DNA from: Phanerochaete sordida
Lineage: Eukaryota; Basidiomycota; Agaricomycetes; Polyporales; Phanerochaetaceae
Length of the DNA stretch: 64,000 bases
NCBI GenBank assembly: GCA_019973155.2
Contig: BPQB01000012.1
Coordinates: forward strand, 434,001-498,000
Reading direction: 5' to 3'
Within the stretch, counting starts at the first letter, position 1, and each line of letters starts with the position of its first letter. The translations under genes were made by a program, and so were the position numbers. This document shows, in pieces, positions 35,110 through 45,686 of the stretch. Under the pieces are notes generated by a model. The model saw nothing but the letters and a program-made list of their open reading frames with translations, was not told where the DNA came from and made no database searches.

Positions 35110-36290
35110 CAGTTAGGACGTCAAAGCCGATACGGTGGCAGCGTGCTTAGTAGTGACGATGTCGTCTGCCTCGAGCGAGGTGACGTCTAGGACGACGGTG
35201 CCCGACTTGGGCCTGATCCGGTAGTCGATGACCTGAGCCACGCGGCAGGTCGCGCGGAAAGCATGGAAGTACGGAGCTGCGGCGCGGGGGCGTCCTCCTC
35301 GGCGAGCACGCCGTGCGTCGCGCTGCGCCAGGCAGCGGAGAGGTCTGGGTCCCACAGCGTGAGCACGGCGAATGTGCTGCCGTCGTGGTCAGCGCAGTCA
35401 GGGGCAGTGCGGCGTGCTGGAGCACCACGCTGAGGCAAAGACGTGGAGTCTGCGAAGGGCAGTTCACGCTCATCTGGAGGTCAGCCACAAGTCCTACATC
35501 ACGGACGTGTTCTCTACCAGGGCACCCGCCGGGTACAGGATCTGGACGGCGCAGTCGTCCTGTCGACGCTGTCAGTCATGGTGGGATGGTTCTCCGCACG
35601 GTGCGCACGTGTTTCGAGGGTTGCACGTCTTTGAGTGCGCGCCCCTGTGCGGCTACAACATACTTGACGTTCAAGCAGTGCGAACCGACCGCGGTTCGGA
35701 GGACAGCTGTCCATGTTGCGGTACTCCCGCTCCTGAATATGCTCACACCCTCTTCTAAGGCTTGGTAGGTCAGCTCGAGAGCGTCAGGGCAGAACGGGAC
35801 CCAACCTGTGAGCTGCGGCGACAGTCAAATCACCTGCGAGAGCAGATATGCATGGGGTGGCGTACGCCGCGTGCCGACGCCCAATCTACGGAGCAGCTAA
35901 TGTGGAGCAGCATGTAGATGCGCCACAGGACGCCGTAAGGTAGGTAAGGCAGATTCGTGCACCCTGCAGCATGGTAGAGAAGGTCAGTTATTTGGTGACG
36001 ATGGATGCCAAGCGACGCACAGATGGAGGCATGGCAGGCTGGCCCTCGTTGCGATTCATCCAGATGTCTCCCACGAGCGTATGCTTCTCAATGAAGAGAT
36101 TTCTGGAGACAACGTGTCTCAAATGCGCAGTATTCGCGGGCCCCGCGTGTCCGCCGCCGACGGCTGCGCGTCGGAATTACTCTCTGCAAGTTTCGTCTCC
36201 CGCCGACGCCGTTCGGGCCAGGCACGCCCACCTGAGTCTGTGCAGGAAGCGAGTCTCACGAGGCCGCACGGTTGCGGGGCGCAATGAGGA
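35110..36290 (-). pseudogene. Decayed flavin monooxygenase, right-arm copy
   Basis: On the minus strand, fragments match the intact FMOs in order: WPERRRRETKLAESNSDAQP (about 36250-36170) against WVERRRRELQFEKNPEVLII; then GGGHAGPANTAHLRH with LVGDIWMNR; NLPYLPYG near 35945; WVPFCPDALELTYQA near 35790; and VIDYRIRPKSGTVV near 35200 against IIDGKIKVKSGS. Stops and frame changes separate them. It is the inverted-duplicate partner of the remnant at 8010-9255, matching it closely at 35760-35950. Confidence 0.65.
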
Positions 36291-36417
36291 GGTGAGACGA
36301 GCTCTGGGTCGGGAATCATGGCGTCGTCGGAGAGCACGCAGGCCGAGAGGATGTGCCTGGTCGTGGACAGAGCCAACTTTTGCGGGACGCCCGAGCCCGC
36401 CCGAGCCCATACCTGGG

Positions 36418-36430
36418 TGATGCGCCATCA
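36418..36430. promoter_or_regulatory. 13 bp palindromic motif upstream of the HAD pseudogene
   Basis: TGATGCGCCATCA, the reverse complement of the site at 7846-7858, in a homologous promoter about 190 bases upstream of the pseudogene start at 36612. Confidence 0.55.
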
Positions 36431-36611
36431 GCATCGTGGCGCACGCCCCCGATCGCGATCTGGCGGGGTAATCATGCGCCCGATGGACGATTTCGGCACC
36501 CGGCCATGTCGCTCCTACCACCACCCTCGCTGTCCTCACGCTCGACGACGCCGCCGTGGCTCCGCACCGCGACCGCCGATACTACTCTGCATCACCAGTG
36601 TTGTTGATTAC

Positions 36612-37330
36612 ATGGCCCACACGCTCGCCGACGTCGAAGTCTTCCTCTTCGGCGTGTTCGGCACCGTCGTCACTCGACTGGCAAAACAGCGTCGCGCGCG
36701 AGCTGCAGAGCGAGCACTACGGCGGCATTCTATAGCTTGAATCCTTTCTTGAACATCCTCCTCTGCGCTCTCCTGAACCGACGCCGGTCTCCAGTCGACT
36801 GGATCGCGTTCGCGCAGGAGTGGAGGCGGGGCTACATCGTGAACAAGTACGTCCAGCCTGACTGACGCGAGTGAAGCGCCTGAGAATGTTACATAGGAAG
36901 CGCATCGCCCAAGGAGGTGATGGCCCGCGCAACATCGGCGCGCTGCACCGCCAGATCCTCGACGGCATGTTCACGAAGCCCGAGTGGGGGGCTCTCTGGA
37001 GGATGTGGGGCGAGGAAAAGCGCAGGGCGATGAACCTCGTCGCTCAAAGGTGCGTTCACTGCGCTCTCGACTGAGACTTGGCTGACGCGGACGCGGACGA
37101 CTAGGCTGACCTGACACGACGCCCGCGCTCCACGCCCTCAAGAAGCACGCTATCATCGGCACGCTGTCGAACGACAACGTGCGGCCTCTCGTCGAAATGG
37201 TGCGCCTCTCGCTCCCACTCTTCCATGCCCCGCTGACCACCGTCCCAGGCGAAACACGCCGACCTCCCCTGGGACGTCATCGTCTCTGGCGATGTTCTTG
37301 CAATACATCGCGGCCCTCGATCTTTGATCA
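36612..37330 (+). pseudogene. Haloacid dehalogenase-like pseudogene, right-arm copy
   Basis: Begins ATG at 36612 and reads MAHTLADVEVFLFGVFGTVV. The catalytic aspartate of motif I (Asp14 in the intact copy) is glycine here. About four extra bases after GTCGTC near 36669 shift the frame and bring a stop at the end of the first exon. Later pieces are recognisable: KRIAQGGDGPRNIGALHRQI (about 36900), WRMWGEEKRRAMNL, and KKHAIIGTLSNDNVRPLVEM (about 37140-37200), where the conserved SNG has become SND. The second-exon donor here is a normal GT. No C-terminal exon was found beyond about 37290. Confidence 0.85.
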
Positions 37331-38490
37331 TAGGAGATCTCTCGACTCCGCTCCGAGGGGAACCTGCGCCTCTGCAAGCCTACTCACTGCTACAGATAGG
37401 TGAATGGCCACGGGGGCGCCGCGATTAAGGCCGTGACCGCGTCGACTACCGGTCACCGAGACTGCACCAGGACTCGTGATGCACGACGCTCGGCAACCAG
37501 CCATCGAAATCGCCGACGTCGACGCCGTCTGACCCCCGCCCACGTAATGCGCAGCCTTGTCCACTACAGCGCCTGCAGCACTCCGCCGCAGCCGCGGGTC
37601 TGAACTCCGATTGGTTTTATATGCCTGCGTCTCACCTCCAGCGACCGATGGCCACCGCGCCATCCATGCCAGACGGGCCGTCGTTCGCCTTTGAGCGCGT
37701 ACGCCAGCGCGCGCGGCAGCCGGTCACCTCTTTCCTTTCCGCGAGGACCGTCCACCACGCCGAGTACCTGCGGAGCACGTCCCACGCGCTCTCGCTCTCT
37801 CTGCCGAGGAAACGCGAGGCGCTGCACACCAGGTCCGCACGCGCCTTGCTCGCGGTCTCGGGTCTTCACGCGCCCGAGCTGGTAATCCGAGTCCGCGGCC
37901 CGTCTCTGGGACGCGCGACGAACGCGGTGTCGCGCGGTTTGCTTGTGGACGCTCTTGGCGGCGGGCCCCTGGGGGCGCGTGCCTATAAATGCTACCGACG
38001 TATTCCTCCTTCCGCGTGCTGCGCTCTAGTTTGCGCCGCCGGAGCTGCACGACCTCCCTCGCGCCTGACACCGCCGATGGGCTGCATGTCATGCGGGCTC
38101 GGCGCAGACAGACCTGCTGCCCGGCGAGCTCCACGGCCGTGTCTTTTATGCCGAGGGCCCTCGCAGTTGCGGGCGGCGTGCCAGGCGTGATTCGCGAGGG
38201 AGGTCCGAGGTCGTGGGAGGGCCCCCGAGGGCGCGTTCACGCGACTGCCGCGGAAGGCGCTGCAGGGCGGCGCTGCAGACGGAGGCCGCGGGCGAGTCAT
38301 GTGTGGTTCGTGGGACCGCTCGCTTATGGGCACTTTGGAGCGCGACGGCCGGGATACGCTATGGAGGAAGGACGCCATGGCCAAGCAAAACGTTCTCAGC
38401 TTCGATGATACTGAATCACACCTGGACCTGCGTAGCATCTGTTAATGCGTTCGGGAAGAGGTAACGGTTTCTATGAGTCTGTCAGCGGCG
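37331..38490. other. Intergenic right-arm segment with about 700 bases of unmatched insertion
   Basis: 37331-37745 matches 6130-6610 of the left arm in reverse. About 37750-38440 has no left-arm counterpart; a TATAAA-like sequence is at 37983-37989 but no gene could be supported. Confidence 0.5.
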
Positions 38491-38710
38491 CACGTCACCT
38501 CCTCCGCCGCATATTGGTAAAGCCGCGAGTGCTTAATTACAGTGCGAGTATTGTACCATAGCTCTTTGCCCCTGTTAGCCTGGCCAATCGTCTCCCCTAC
38601 ACGGTCATAGACGTTCTGCCATTGATGTGGTAATGGAGGTCCGCCAATGTAGGACCTATCTTTGGCAAGGTTTCCAGTGAATCCTGAGCCGTTGCTCGGA
38701 GCTCGGGCGG
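38490..38710 (-). pseudogene. 3'-terminal remnant of a NACHT NTPase, right-arm copy
   Basis: Minus-strand reading NGSGFTGNLAKDRSYIGGPP followed by HQWQNVYDRV and ELWYNTRTV matches the last exon of copy A (5612-5923) almost residue for residue. Immediately upstream (about 38705-38712) the sequence switches to the segment that lies downstream of the transcription factor in the left arm (near 2360). The whole NACHT gene body between those points is missing, a clean internal deletion equivalent to left-arm positions about 2365 to 5715. Confidence 0.85.
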
Positions 38711-39053
38711 CCTCAGGATGCACTGCCTCAGGAATCACCGCGGCCACAGACGAAGCGCCTTTCGGGAGCCACGTTCCGCAGTCTGTCAACGTTCTGCCTA
38801 ACTTAGAGTCCTGCAGTCTATTGTGCTCGGATGACGCAATGTTCTCACAGCGGCTCACAGCGGTAGGATGCTACCATTACGCACGATATCCACCGCAGAG
38901 AACGTCAGCAGCGTTTTCAAAAACTCGCGCACAGGGTATTATGTCGTTCCGTGTCTCTACCTGTGCACGTACACCGAAAGCACCGTATTACGCGCACGGT
39001 TGATGCATGCATCATCAACCCCTACACTCTGCTCTGCTCTATTAGTGTCCTGT

Positions 39054-41282
39054 CTAAGACTCTATTCCCGGAAGCACGGATTCGCGCGCCTTGGAAATAG
39101 TCTTGTCGAGCAACCCCTGGAGCCAGCGCGCGTATCGCTTTGGGCCGTGCTCCTCGTCGACAGCAAGATCGGGCGAACCGAGGAGGCCGACGACCTGCTG
39201 CACGCGCGTGCGGATCTGCTCGCGCTGCGCGTCGTCGATGTGCACGCTGTACGGCAGCAGGAGGAGCTTGAGCAGGAACACGCAGGTGAAGACCGCGGGC
39301 GCGATCTGCGTCTCAGGCGCGTGGCGAAGGAGGATGACTGTAGCACGATGTGAGCAACTCTACGGAAGTTTGGGAACAGCGTTGGACTGACTTTGACTGG
39401 GCGTAGCGATCTCGTCGAGCAGAGTCGTCAGGACGTCCATGGCGACGGCGATGCTCTGGAAGATGTCAATCGGAGAGCACGTACGAGCAAGAGTCGCGCG
39501 CACCTTCCTCATCTTATTAGCGCCCTGGTCGTCTTTGCGCTGGTCAAACGCATGTTGGAAGCCCCGTGATAGTACCGTAGTGCGAGCGTGGTTGTGTGAG
39601 AGGCGGAGCAGGCTGGCCCGGAACGCAGATTGAACGTCGTCCGCATCCGTGTGCTCGCGGGCCCGCACGGACCACGCGTCCCAGAGCTCCATGAGCTCCC
39701 CGTCCGCCTTGACCGCGAGCTCCAGAATATCGAGGTCCTCTTGGGCCTTCATGGGGCTGTCGCGGCTGCCGTTGACTGTCTCGTTGAATCGTCTGACTAT
39801 GACGAGCTGCTGAGTGCCGAACGCGAGGTGTGCATCGGAAGAACGCATGTTGAACGGCGAGCTCTGCGCCCACTCGAGCGAGCGACGCGCCGCCAGGTCC
39901 GCATTGTTGATGATACTCTCCTTCGCGTATAGCGCGCCCATGGTCCGGTCGAGGGCGAAGCAGTGTAGCCACGCCCGGGTGCCGTTGAGCATCGCGCGCG
40001 CGTGCGCCTCGTCGCGTGCTTCCGTCGATACTGGCTGGTGTAGACCGAGCTGTACCGCCATCCTGCCAGGACTGTCAGATGTAAAGTGTGGCGAAACACC
40101 GCGCAGGCGTACTGGATCGCGACACCCAGATAGATCCAGCTGCAGTCGCCCTCGCCTGAGGCAGACGGCTCGGGGTAAAGCGCGAGCAGGATGTATGCAT
40201 GCACGGCGTCCACGTTCGTCGGACCGTCGACGAGCGCGGTAGCAGTCGCTAGCTTTGCTTGCTCCATTGCTTGGCAATGGAGGCCTGGCTTTGCGGTGTA
40301 GAATCGCGAAGCAATCTTGCAGACTGATCGATGGAACGCGATGAGTGGCGGGGAGGCTGAGGGAGCATGACTGCACTACTCACTGACGGCGCACAGGAAG
40401 GGACTCTGGCTCACAAGGTATCCGGGTGTGTAGACGGCGGGATCAAGGAGGCCCGTGGATGCATTCACGTAATTAAAGTATCTAAGGAAGTACGGGCTGA
40501 TTAGCCTCCACAGCGTCCGGGAGTCTAGAACGCACATTTCGATGAGGATCTTGACCTCTTCAGTGTCAGACATACCGGTGCGGAAGATGACGGGTGCACC
40601 AGTCGCGTCCAGGGCTTCCGATATGTGTCCAGGGTCTAGCGTAACAAATGAGGTGACGACGCAAAATCAGACAGCCGCACACACCAGCGAGCGACTCGGG
40701 AAGGTTTCGAATGCCCTCGTCTTCTTCATGTTTAATCTCAACACCATCATTGCTGTCGCTCCTGTGCAGAGTATTATTGAAGCTACCCAGACCCATATTT
40801 TCCGCAGGGCCAAACACCGTAGCCTCCTCTTCTGCGCTCCTGGCGCGTTTGCGGTTTCCGAGAGGAGCCTGGTCGACGGGACTCGACTGATATGCTAGGG
40901 TATCTTTGACAGATATTAGGGCGCTCCACTCAGGCGATGTCGTAGGGGCAAAGGCGGCGTGCTTCATCTGCTTGGACATCTGCAGAAGCATTTCGATAGT
41001 GTTATCTTGCTTCTTTAGCTGCGCGCGAAGAAGGCCGCGGTTTCTGTGTGCTCATGGTCACAAACGTTTAGAAAGAACAGCGTGTGAGTAGATAGCGTAC
41101 GGAAGGACACGGGAGGTCTGGCGGCCGGACAACGAACACTCCACCTTGGCACGGTAGCATCGCGTGCAGATGTCTGGGTCATCCGCTGAGGATGTGCAGC
41201 GGACATTGAGCCCCATACAGCGTGTGCATTTTCTGACGACGCAGGAGCTGCATGAGATTGTGTGGCACCGAGGACTTTCCAA
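39054..41282 (-). CDS. Zn2Cys6 transcription factor with Fungal_trans region, copy D
   Basis: Nuclear regulator by family. The zinc cluster is at 41228-41136: CTRCMGLNVRC, then nine residues, then CTRCYRAKVEC, spacing C-x2-C-x6-C-x9-C-x2-C-x6-C. Following exons include 41018-40685, 40635-40384 and on to the last exon 39337-39054, with the same layout as copy A. Conserved blocks: ASTGLLDPAVYTPGYLV, SPFLCAV, ICKIASRFYTAKPGLH, YILLALYPEP, and a C-terminal KRYARWLQGLLDKTI. The end is GIES and a stop at 39054. The start is unresolved: upstream of the cluster I find no in-frame ATG (41282 is a TTG) before the next gene's stop at 41424. A short intron could join exon sequence reading KPRRRT to SCVVRKC. 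The body shows no disabling change. Confidence 0.8.
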
Positions 41283-41423
41283 AATGGCTCACGTTCTCCT
41301 TCTGGGCTTGGAAGCACTTGCCTCCGACGGTAGAGGTCTGGGCCTATTTTGCAACCTGGGTTTGGCAGGCGCGATGCCGATTACTACAATCACCGAATCA
41401 GAGTCTGAGGACCTTTCGTGGGA

Positions 41424-42872
41424 CTATAATCTTACCGCTGGTATCACCGAGCTGCACTTGAAGCGTCTCATTGTCCTGAATTGCATTTTGTATTGTGCTG
41501 CGATCGGGGCCTCCCGGAGCATTATCGAGCTTGGTTGATACTGAATTGGCGTTTATAGGAGATTCAAAACAGCAGGACGTACTTGAAGCACTGAATACAG
41601 GTCGTCATGGCACGCGACTGCGGCGTCCGCCTCTGGATACTCCTATGCCACGCGGATGAGAAATATGCGGTGATTTTGATATCGTGTGGACGCACCTCCA
41701 AGAGCTGATCCAGAACAGCGTCCAAGATGTCAGGCCCCGCCTGACGAAGTTTCAGCTTTAAATGCTTAAGAAAGTAAACTAGGAGCGTACTTCCGCATCG
41801 AAGGCGACATCCGGCACCTCCTCAACATCCATTGCGAGCGTTCCAGCGGAATACGAACCCTGGGATTCGCGCGTCGCCAGGTCGCTTCTTCCTCGCCCGA
41901 ACCGTCCTATGCGAGAACCAGCCATGCCCCTTCGCCCTACGGACTCATCACCCGGAGACACTGCATCTGTCGCCTCCACGGTAACGTCGATCCCCCGCCA
42001 CAGGCCCAGAATGCGCCGCTTCATCTTGTAGTACCTCAGGAAGAGGCACTGGTTGCAGGGCAGCGGCGCCGGTTGTGCAGTGGAGGAGCCGGGCAGCGTG
42101 CTGGCGTCGGCGTCGAGGAGCACCGGGCCCGAGCGCTGCTCCACGGACATCTGGATGTCCGTTCCCGCAGATACCTCGAAGCTTGCTCCCGCATACGAGC
42201 CCGCGGACGCCGAGAACGAGAGGTCGTGCGCCTGCCCGTGGTTCGACACGGACGCGAGCGCCCATTCGGTCGTCTTCAGCCAGCCGGAGACGAGCACGAT
42301 AGCCTCTGGCGCGAGGATGTGGCCCTTGCTCTCCGCGAAGTCGTACCAGGAGTCGTGGTGCTTCGCGATGTAGCCCCAGAAGTCGCGGTTGCTGATGTAC
42401 CAGCGTTGGTGGCCGAAGCCGCCGAGCACGGCGACGGCGCCGCAGTGGCTATGGCAGCTGAACGCGAAGGACGCCTTCATCGACTGGCTGAAGCCAGAGT
42501 GAGCTCGACGGGTCACGCACAGAGAAGTGAAGCTCACCTTGGGTCAGCGACCGCAGCCCCGAGCCTTCGACAGCTCATGGTCGCCGTGCAGATCGCGCCT
42601 TTGGCGAGGAACGTCGGGTTGTCGAACAGATGCTCTTCGCTTGGCTGTAACACGACGAATCCGCTTGGTACGCCACGCGTGTTGAGTGGATCCCCGGCGG
42701 GGCGCATCGCGTTGAACAGGCGGATGAACTGGCCTTCGGACACGAAGCCTACGTCTCCGAGTTCGACCTCTCCGTAACGGTTCGGCTCCGGGTGCCAGAG
42801 CGGAAAGCCATATCTGCGGTACACCAGCTGCTCGGCGTAGGTGAACCAGGCAGCAGAGTTGCGGGTCGTCAT
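41424..42872 (-). CDS. Conserved basidiomycete-type protein of unknown function
   Basis: Function unknown. Likely ATG at 42872 (MTTRNSAAWFTYAEQLVYRR). Exon 1 reads YGFPLWHPEP, GEVELGDVGFVSEGQFIRLF, MRPAGDPLN and ends AAVAD at an intron near 42536. The large second exon has KASFAFSCHSHCGAVAVLGG and YISNRDFWGYIAKHHDSWY, a Ser/Ala-rich region, a CNQCLFLRYYKMKRR stretch and an acidic end (MDVEEVPDVAFDAEV). Two or three small 3' exons give PDILDAVLDQLLE, EYPEADAAVACHDDLYSVLQ and a tail ending VIPAVRL, stop at 41424-41426. I recall the RRYGFPLW-type start and the DILDxxLxxILE / CHDDLYxVL tail as common in agaricomycete proteins of unknown role, but no named domain. No signal peptide or membrane helix. 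Confidence 0.72.
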
Positions 42873-43420
42873 GGTGCGGTATGTACCTACATGAACCAGG
42901 TCAGCGAGAAGGAAGGGATACTCGGAAACCGCGTGGCGGAAGACAGGTACCGTGGCAGTGCGTGTCATCGAATGACAGCTGCTATCAGACGAGAGAGGAC
43001 CGTGGGGCCAATGTTCACCCGAATCTCCGTGGTCAAGGTCAAAGCGACGACACGCAGACGTCAACATATATGCACTAGCCACGTCGGAAAGCCTGGTAAA
43101 TTGTTACTTACTGCTCGACTCGGAGCTCGTGGACAAAATTCCGAGCGGACCTCCCCCAATTATGAGCAGACAGCATAGAACGAACCGACTGTGATACTCA
43201 ACGCTTAGGACATACATTCATGCAGACTTCACGGGGCCCTTACGACGGTCGAGCTGCCGAAGGAGGTCGAAGTGGTCATCGGAGGAGTTAAGTTTTGCAA
43301 GCGCGCGGCCGCCACACGAGACCAGATTTGGCGAGGCACGCTGAGCGCTGATACGCTATCAGTACTCAGTACTCAGTACTCATCAGCGCATCGCCCCCGT
43401 CCTGCGCCTCCCTTCAAGAC
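42873..43420. other. Intergenic, with a 7 bp tandem repeat
   Basis: Nothing gene-like. A 7 bp unit CAGTACT is repeated three times at 43360-43382. Confidence 0.55.
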
Positions 43421-45300
43421 ATGCTCGCACATGCCACAGCCCACACAGAATATATGCCCATCACTGCTTCCAGCATGCCGCCTATCGGCGCGCTCCTCAA
43501 TCCATCGTCATCGGCTGCGGCTCGATTAGCCTTGCGCTCGCGTTCTGCCTCTCCGAGCACCCGCACCTCTTGGAGCCCACGACCGTGCGAGCGTCTTCCG
43601 TGCACGTACGTCCAGACTGAGGACATGTCGATGGGATGGAGCTGGGTGACGACCCAGCAGCCGAGGTCGAATAGGTGCGTGCTTTGCTGGTCGGTACCCG
43701 TGAATCGTGCTGACGACGAGTGCACAGATGCAGGACAATTGATGGCTTATATTCAACTCATAGCGTGGTGTAGGTTCGCAACCATGTGCATGACGCACGG
43801 AACGACCTTTGAGTCGAGGTTCTTGCGTCACTCCACCCCAAGTCTTGGCTGCGGCTGCGGTTGGGCCGGCGAGCGCGGCGTGCTGTGCTACACGAAGCTG
43901 CGTCCGTCTGGTCGCCATTGCTGACGAGCTGTTGGGACTGACCGCGTACATGCAGGGCGGGATGTTCTATGAACCCACTCTCGAACAGCGCGCTAAGCTC
44001 GGCGCGACCACATTTCAACATCTTAAGCCCACTCCTTCGCCCTTCCACACCTTGATTTATCTGGCTAGCCGACGTCAATCAGGGAACATTAGTCGAGCCG
44101 TACTTACCAGACTGCACGAGGCCTCGAGCTCTCTCAAAGCGCAGAGGCGAACGCGTGGCGTCGCAAAGGCATGATGCTCGTCTCACCGCGCGGTTCCCAG
44201 ACGAAAATGCCCGCCATGACGCTTGTACGTGCCTTATATCTCGCATCTTAGAAGAGTCTCTGGCCGTCGAGACGAGGAGCGCAGGTCCGCAGCAGACGAT
44301 TTTCGGTGCAGGGCGTACGCAAAGGTCCCTCGTGCGAGCGAGGGCCGTTCTCACCTACACCATGGTGCGTCACTTCTTATGTTTGTTATCTCCGCTCACA
44401 CTTTGCTCTACGCAGATCGCTCTCAGGTAAGAGCAAAATGTCTTCACCGACGAGAGCATCTCTACCTGCGCCGATACCGCCCACTTGCCCCGACTCTGAA
44501 AGACACAAATTGGCGGCTGGTACGCTACTGCTCTGAATGGCGCACGTTCCCGTCTCCCGACGTTCTCGAGCTTTGCTCGCGGGCCCATTAGATGAGCCGC
44601 TCCGTCTTAGCTCGCGGCTGTCGCCGTTCGTTCCGACATGGTGGAGGGAAGCTTGCATGGGCGAGAGCCGATGCGGTGCTCAAGAGCGTACGATAAAGCT
44701 GGTGGTTTTGCATGTGCTGTCCGGCCTGTGCCGCGTACACGCGAAATAGAATTGCTCCCTTTCCCCTGTGTACGCTATGCATCAACATTTCGCACGACTA
44801 CCTTTCCTGCGCAGTGTCCAAGACTCGCACCCCAATCAGTTCGCCTCCATGTTACTGCTGGGCGATATGCTGGATTGGCAAGATGGATTTGTTGGGTTTC
44901 GCGTCAGTAATACGCCACGAGATGTCAGCGCGAAAGGATACGCAATCAGGCGTGAGGGTCATTTTTTGCCGTGTACGCAAGTCCAGTTTACCAAGAATCT
45001 GACGTCTCGAGATTACAGAATGCAACCAGAGCGACCGTCCGCACGTTCAACGGCCAGCAGCGCACGCGTTGCTTGGAATGCGTTTGCGGTGTACCTCCCA
45101 CAGTCTATCATGCAGGACAGATGCAGGGCGACACGAGACCCCGTCCGCTCATGTATCTCAAGCTCGAGCTGTGCAGTCTTCTCGCGATAAGACTTGCATC
45201 GGGCCGCCGTTTCTCCGCGAATGATTCCGTCGCCGTGCATCCGCCCTCCTCGGGCGCCCCGCGACGGCCAAGCTCTAAGCACCAGCGCGCACCCAGCGCG
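43421..45300 (+). pseudogene. GMC oxidoreductase pseudogene, 43.4 kb copy
   Basis: Fragments of GMC coding sequence: SIVIGCGSISLALAFCLSEH near 43505 (the ADP-binding site, with GxGxxG damaged), GWSWVTTQQ near 43640 matching the DWRWETLEG exon end, and EPTLEQRAKLGATT near 43975 matching [14 protein letters not shown]. Stops interrupt all frames. From about 43421 to 45290 the DNA is collinear and clearly homologous, in the same orientation, with 54110-56060, including non-GMC-looking sequence after about 44200 whose origin I cannot name. Confidence 0.65.
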
Positions 45301-45686
45301 CACGATCGGCGCAGTGAAGGCACAACGGTGCTGTGCTATAGGGACTGTCGCGCTCGAGCGCGACCACATAAGGACGATCTCCCACCGATTTCCATGCGAC
45401 TTTTACGGCTGATTGCGAGGCATGGAAGACCCATATTGCTGCATCCCAGGCACTCCGTGGTCACGCGCAACGGAACGCGGGGCCTAGACGGCCCATGGAA
45501 AGGCGATGGGCAAGCGTGTATCGCCGACTGCCTTCTTTAGCTGCCTGCATGCGTTTGTGAGGCAGGGAAGCCAGCACAACGCAGGTGTGCAACGGCCTCC
45601 CTTATCCTCTGACCACCACCGGCACCGCACCGCACTCGCTCGACGACCCATCGCCAAACATCGCTGTACCTCTACCGAGCGCAGAC

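Noticed and set aside
1..41282. Inverted arms as an assembly artefact
   Set aside because: The arms differ by many substitutions, deletions and insertions, so they are true paralogues.
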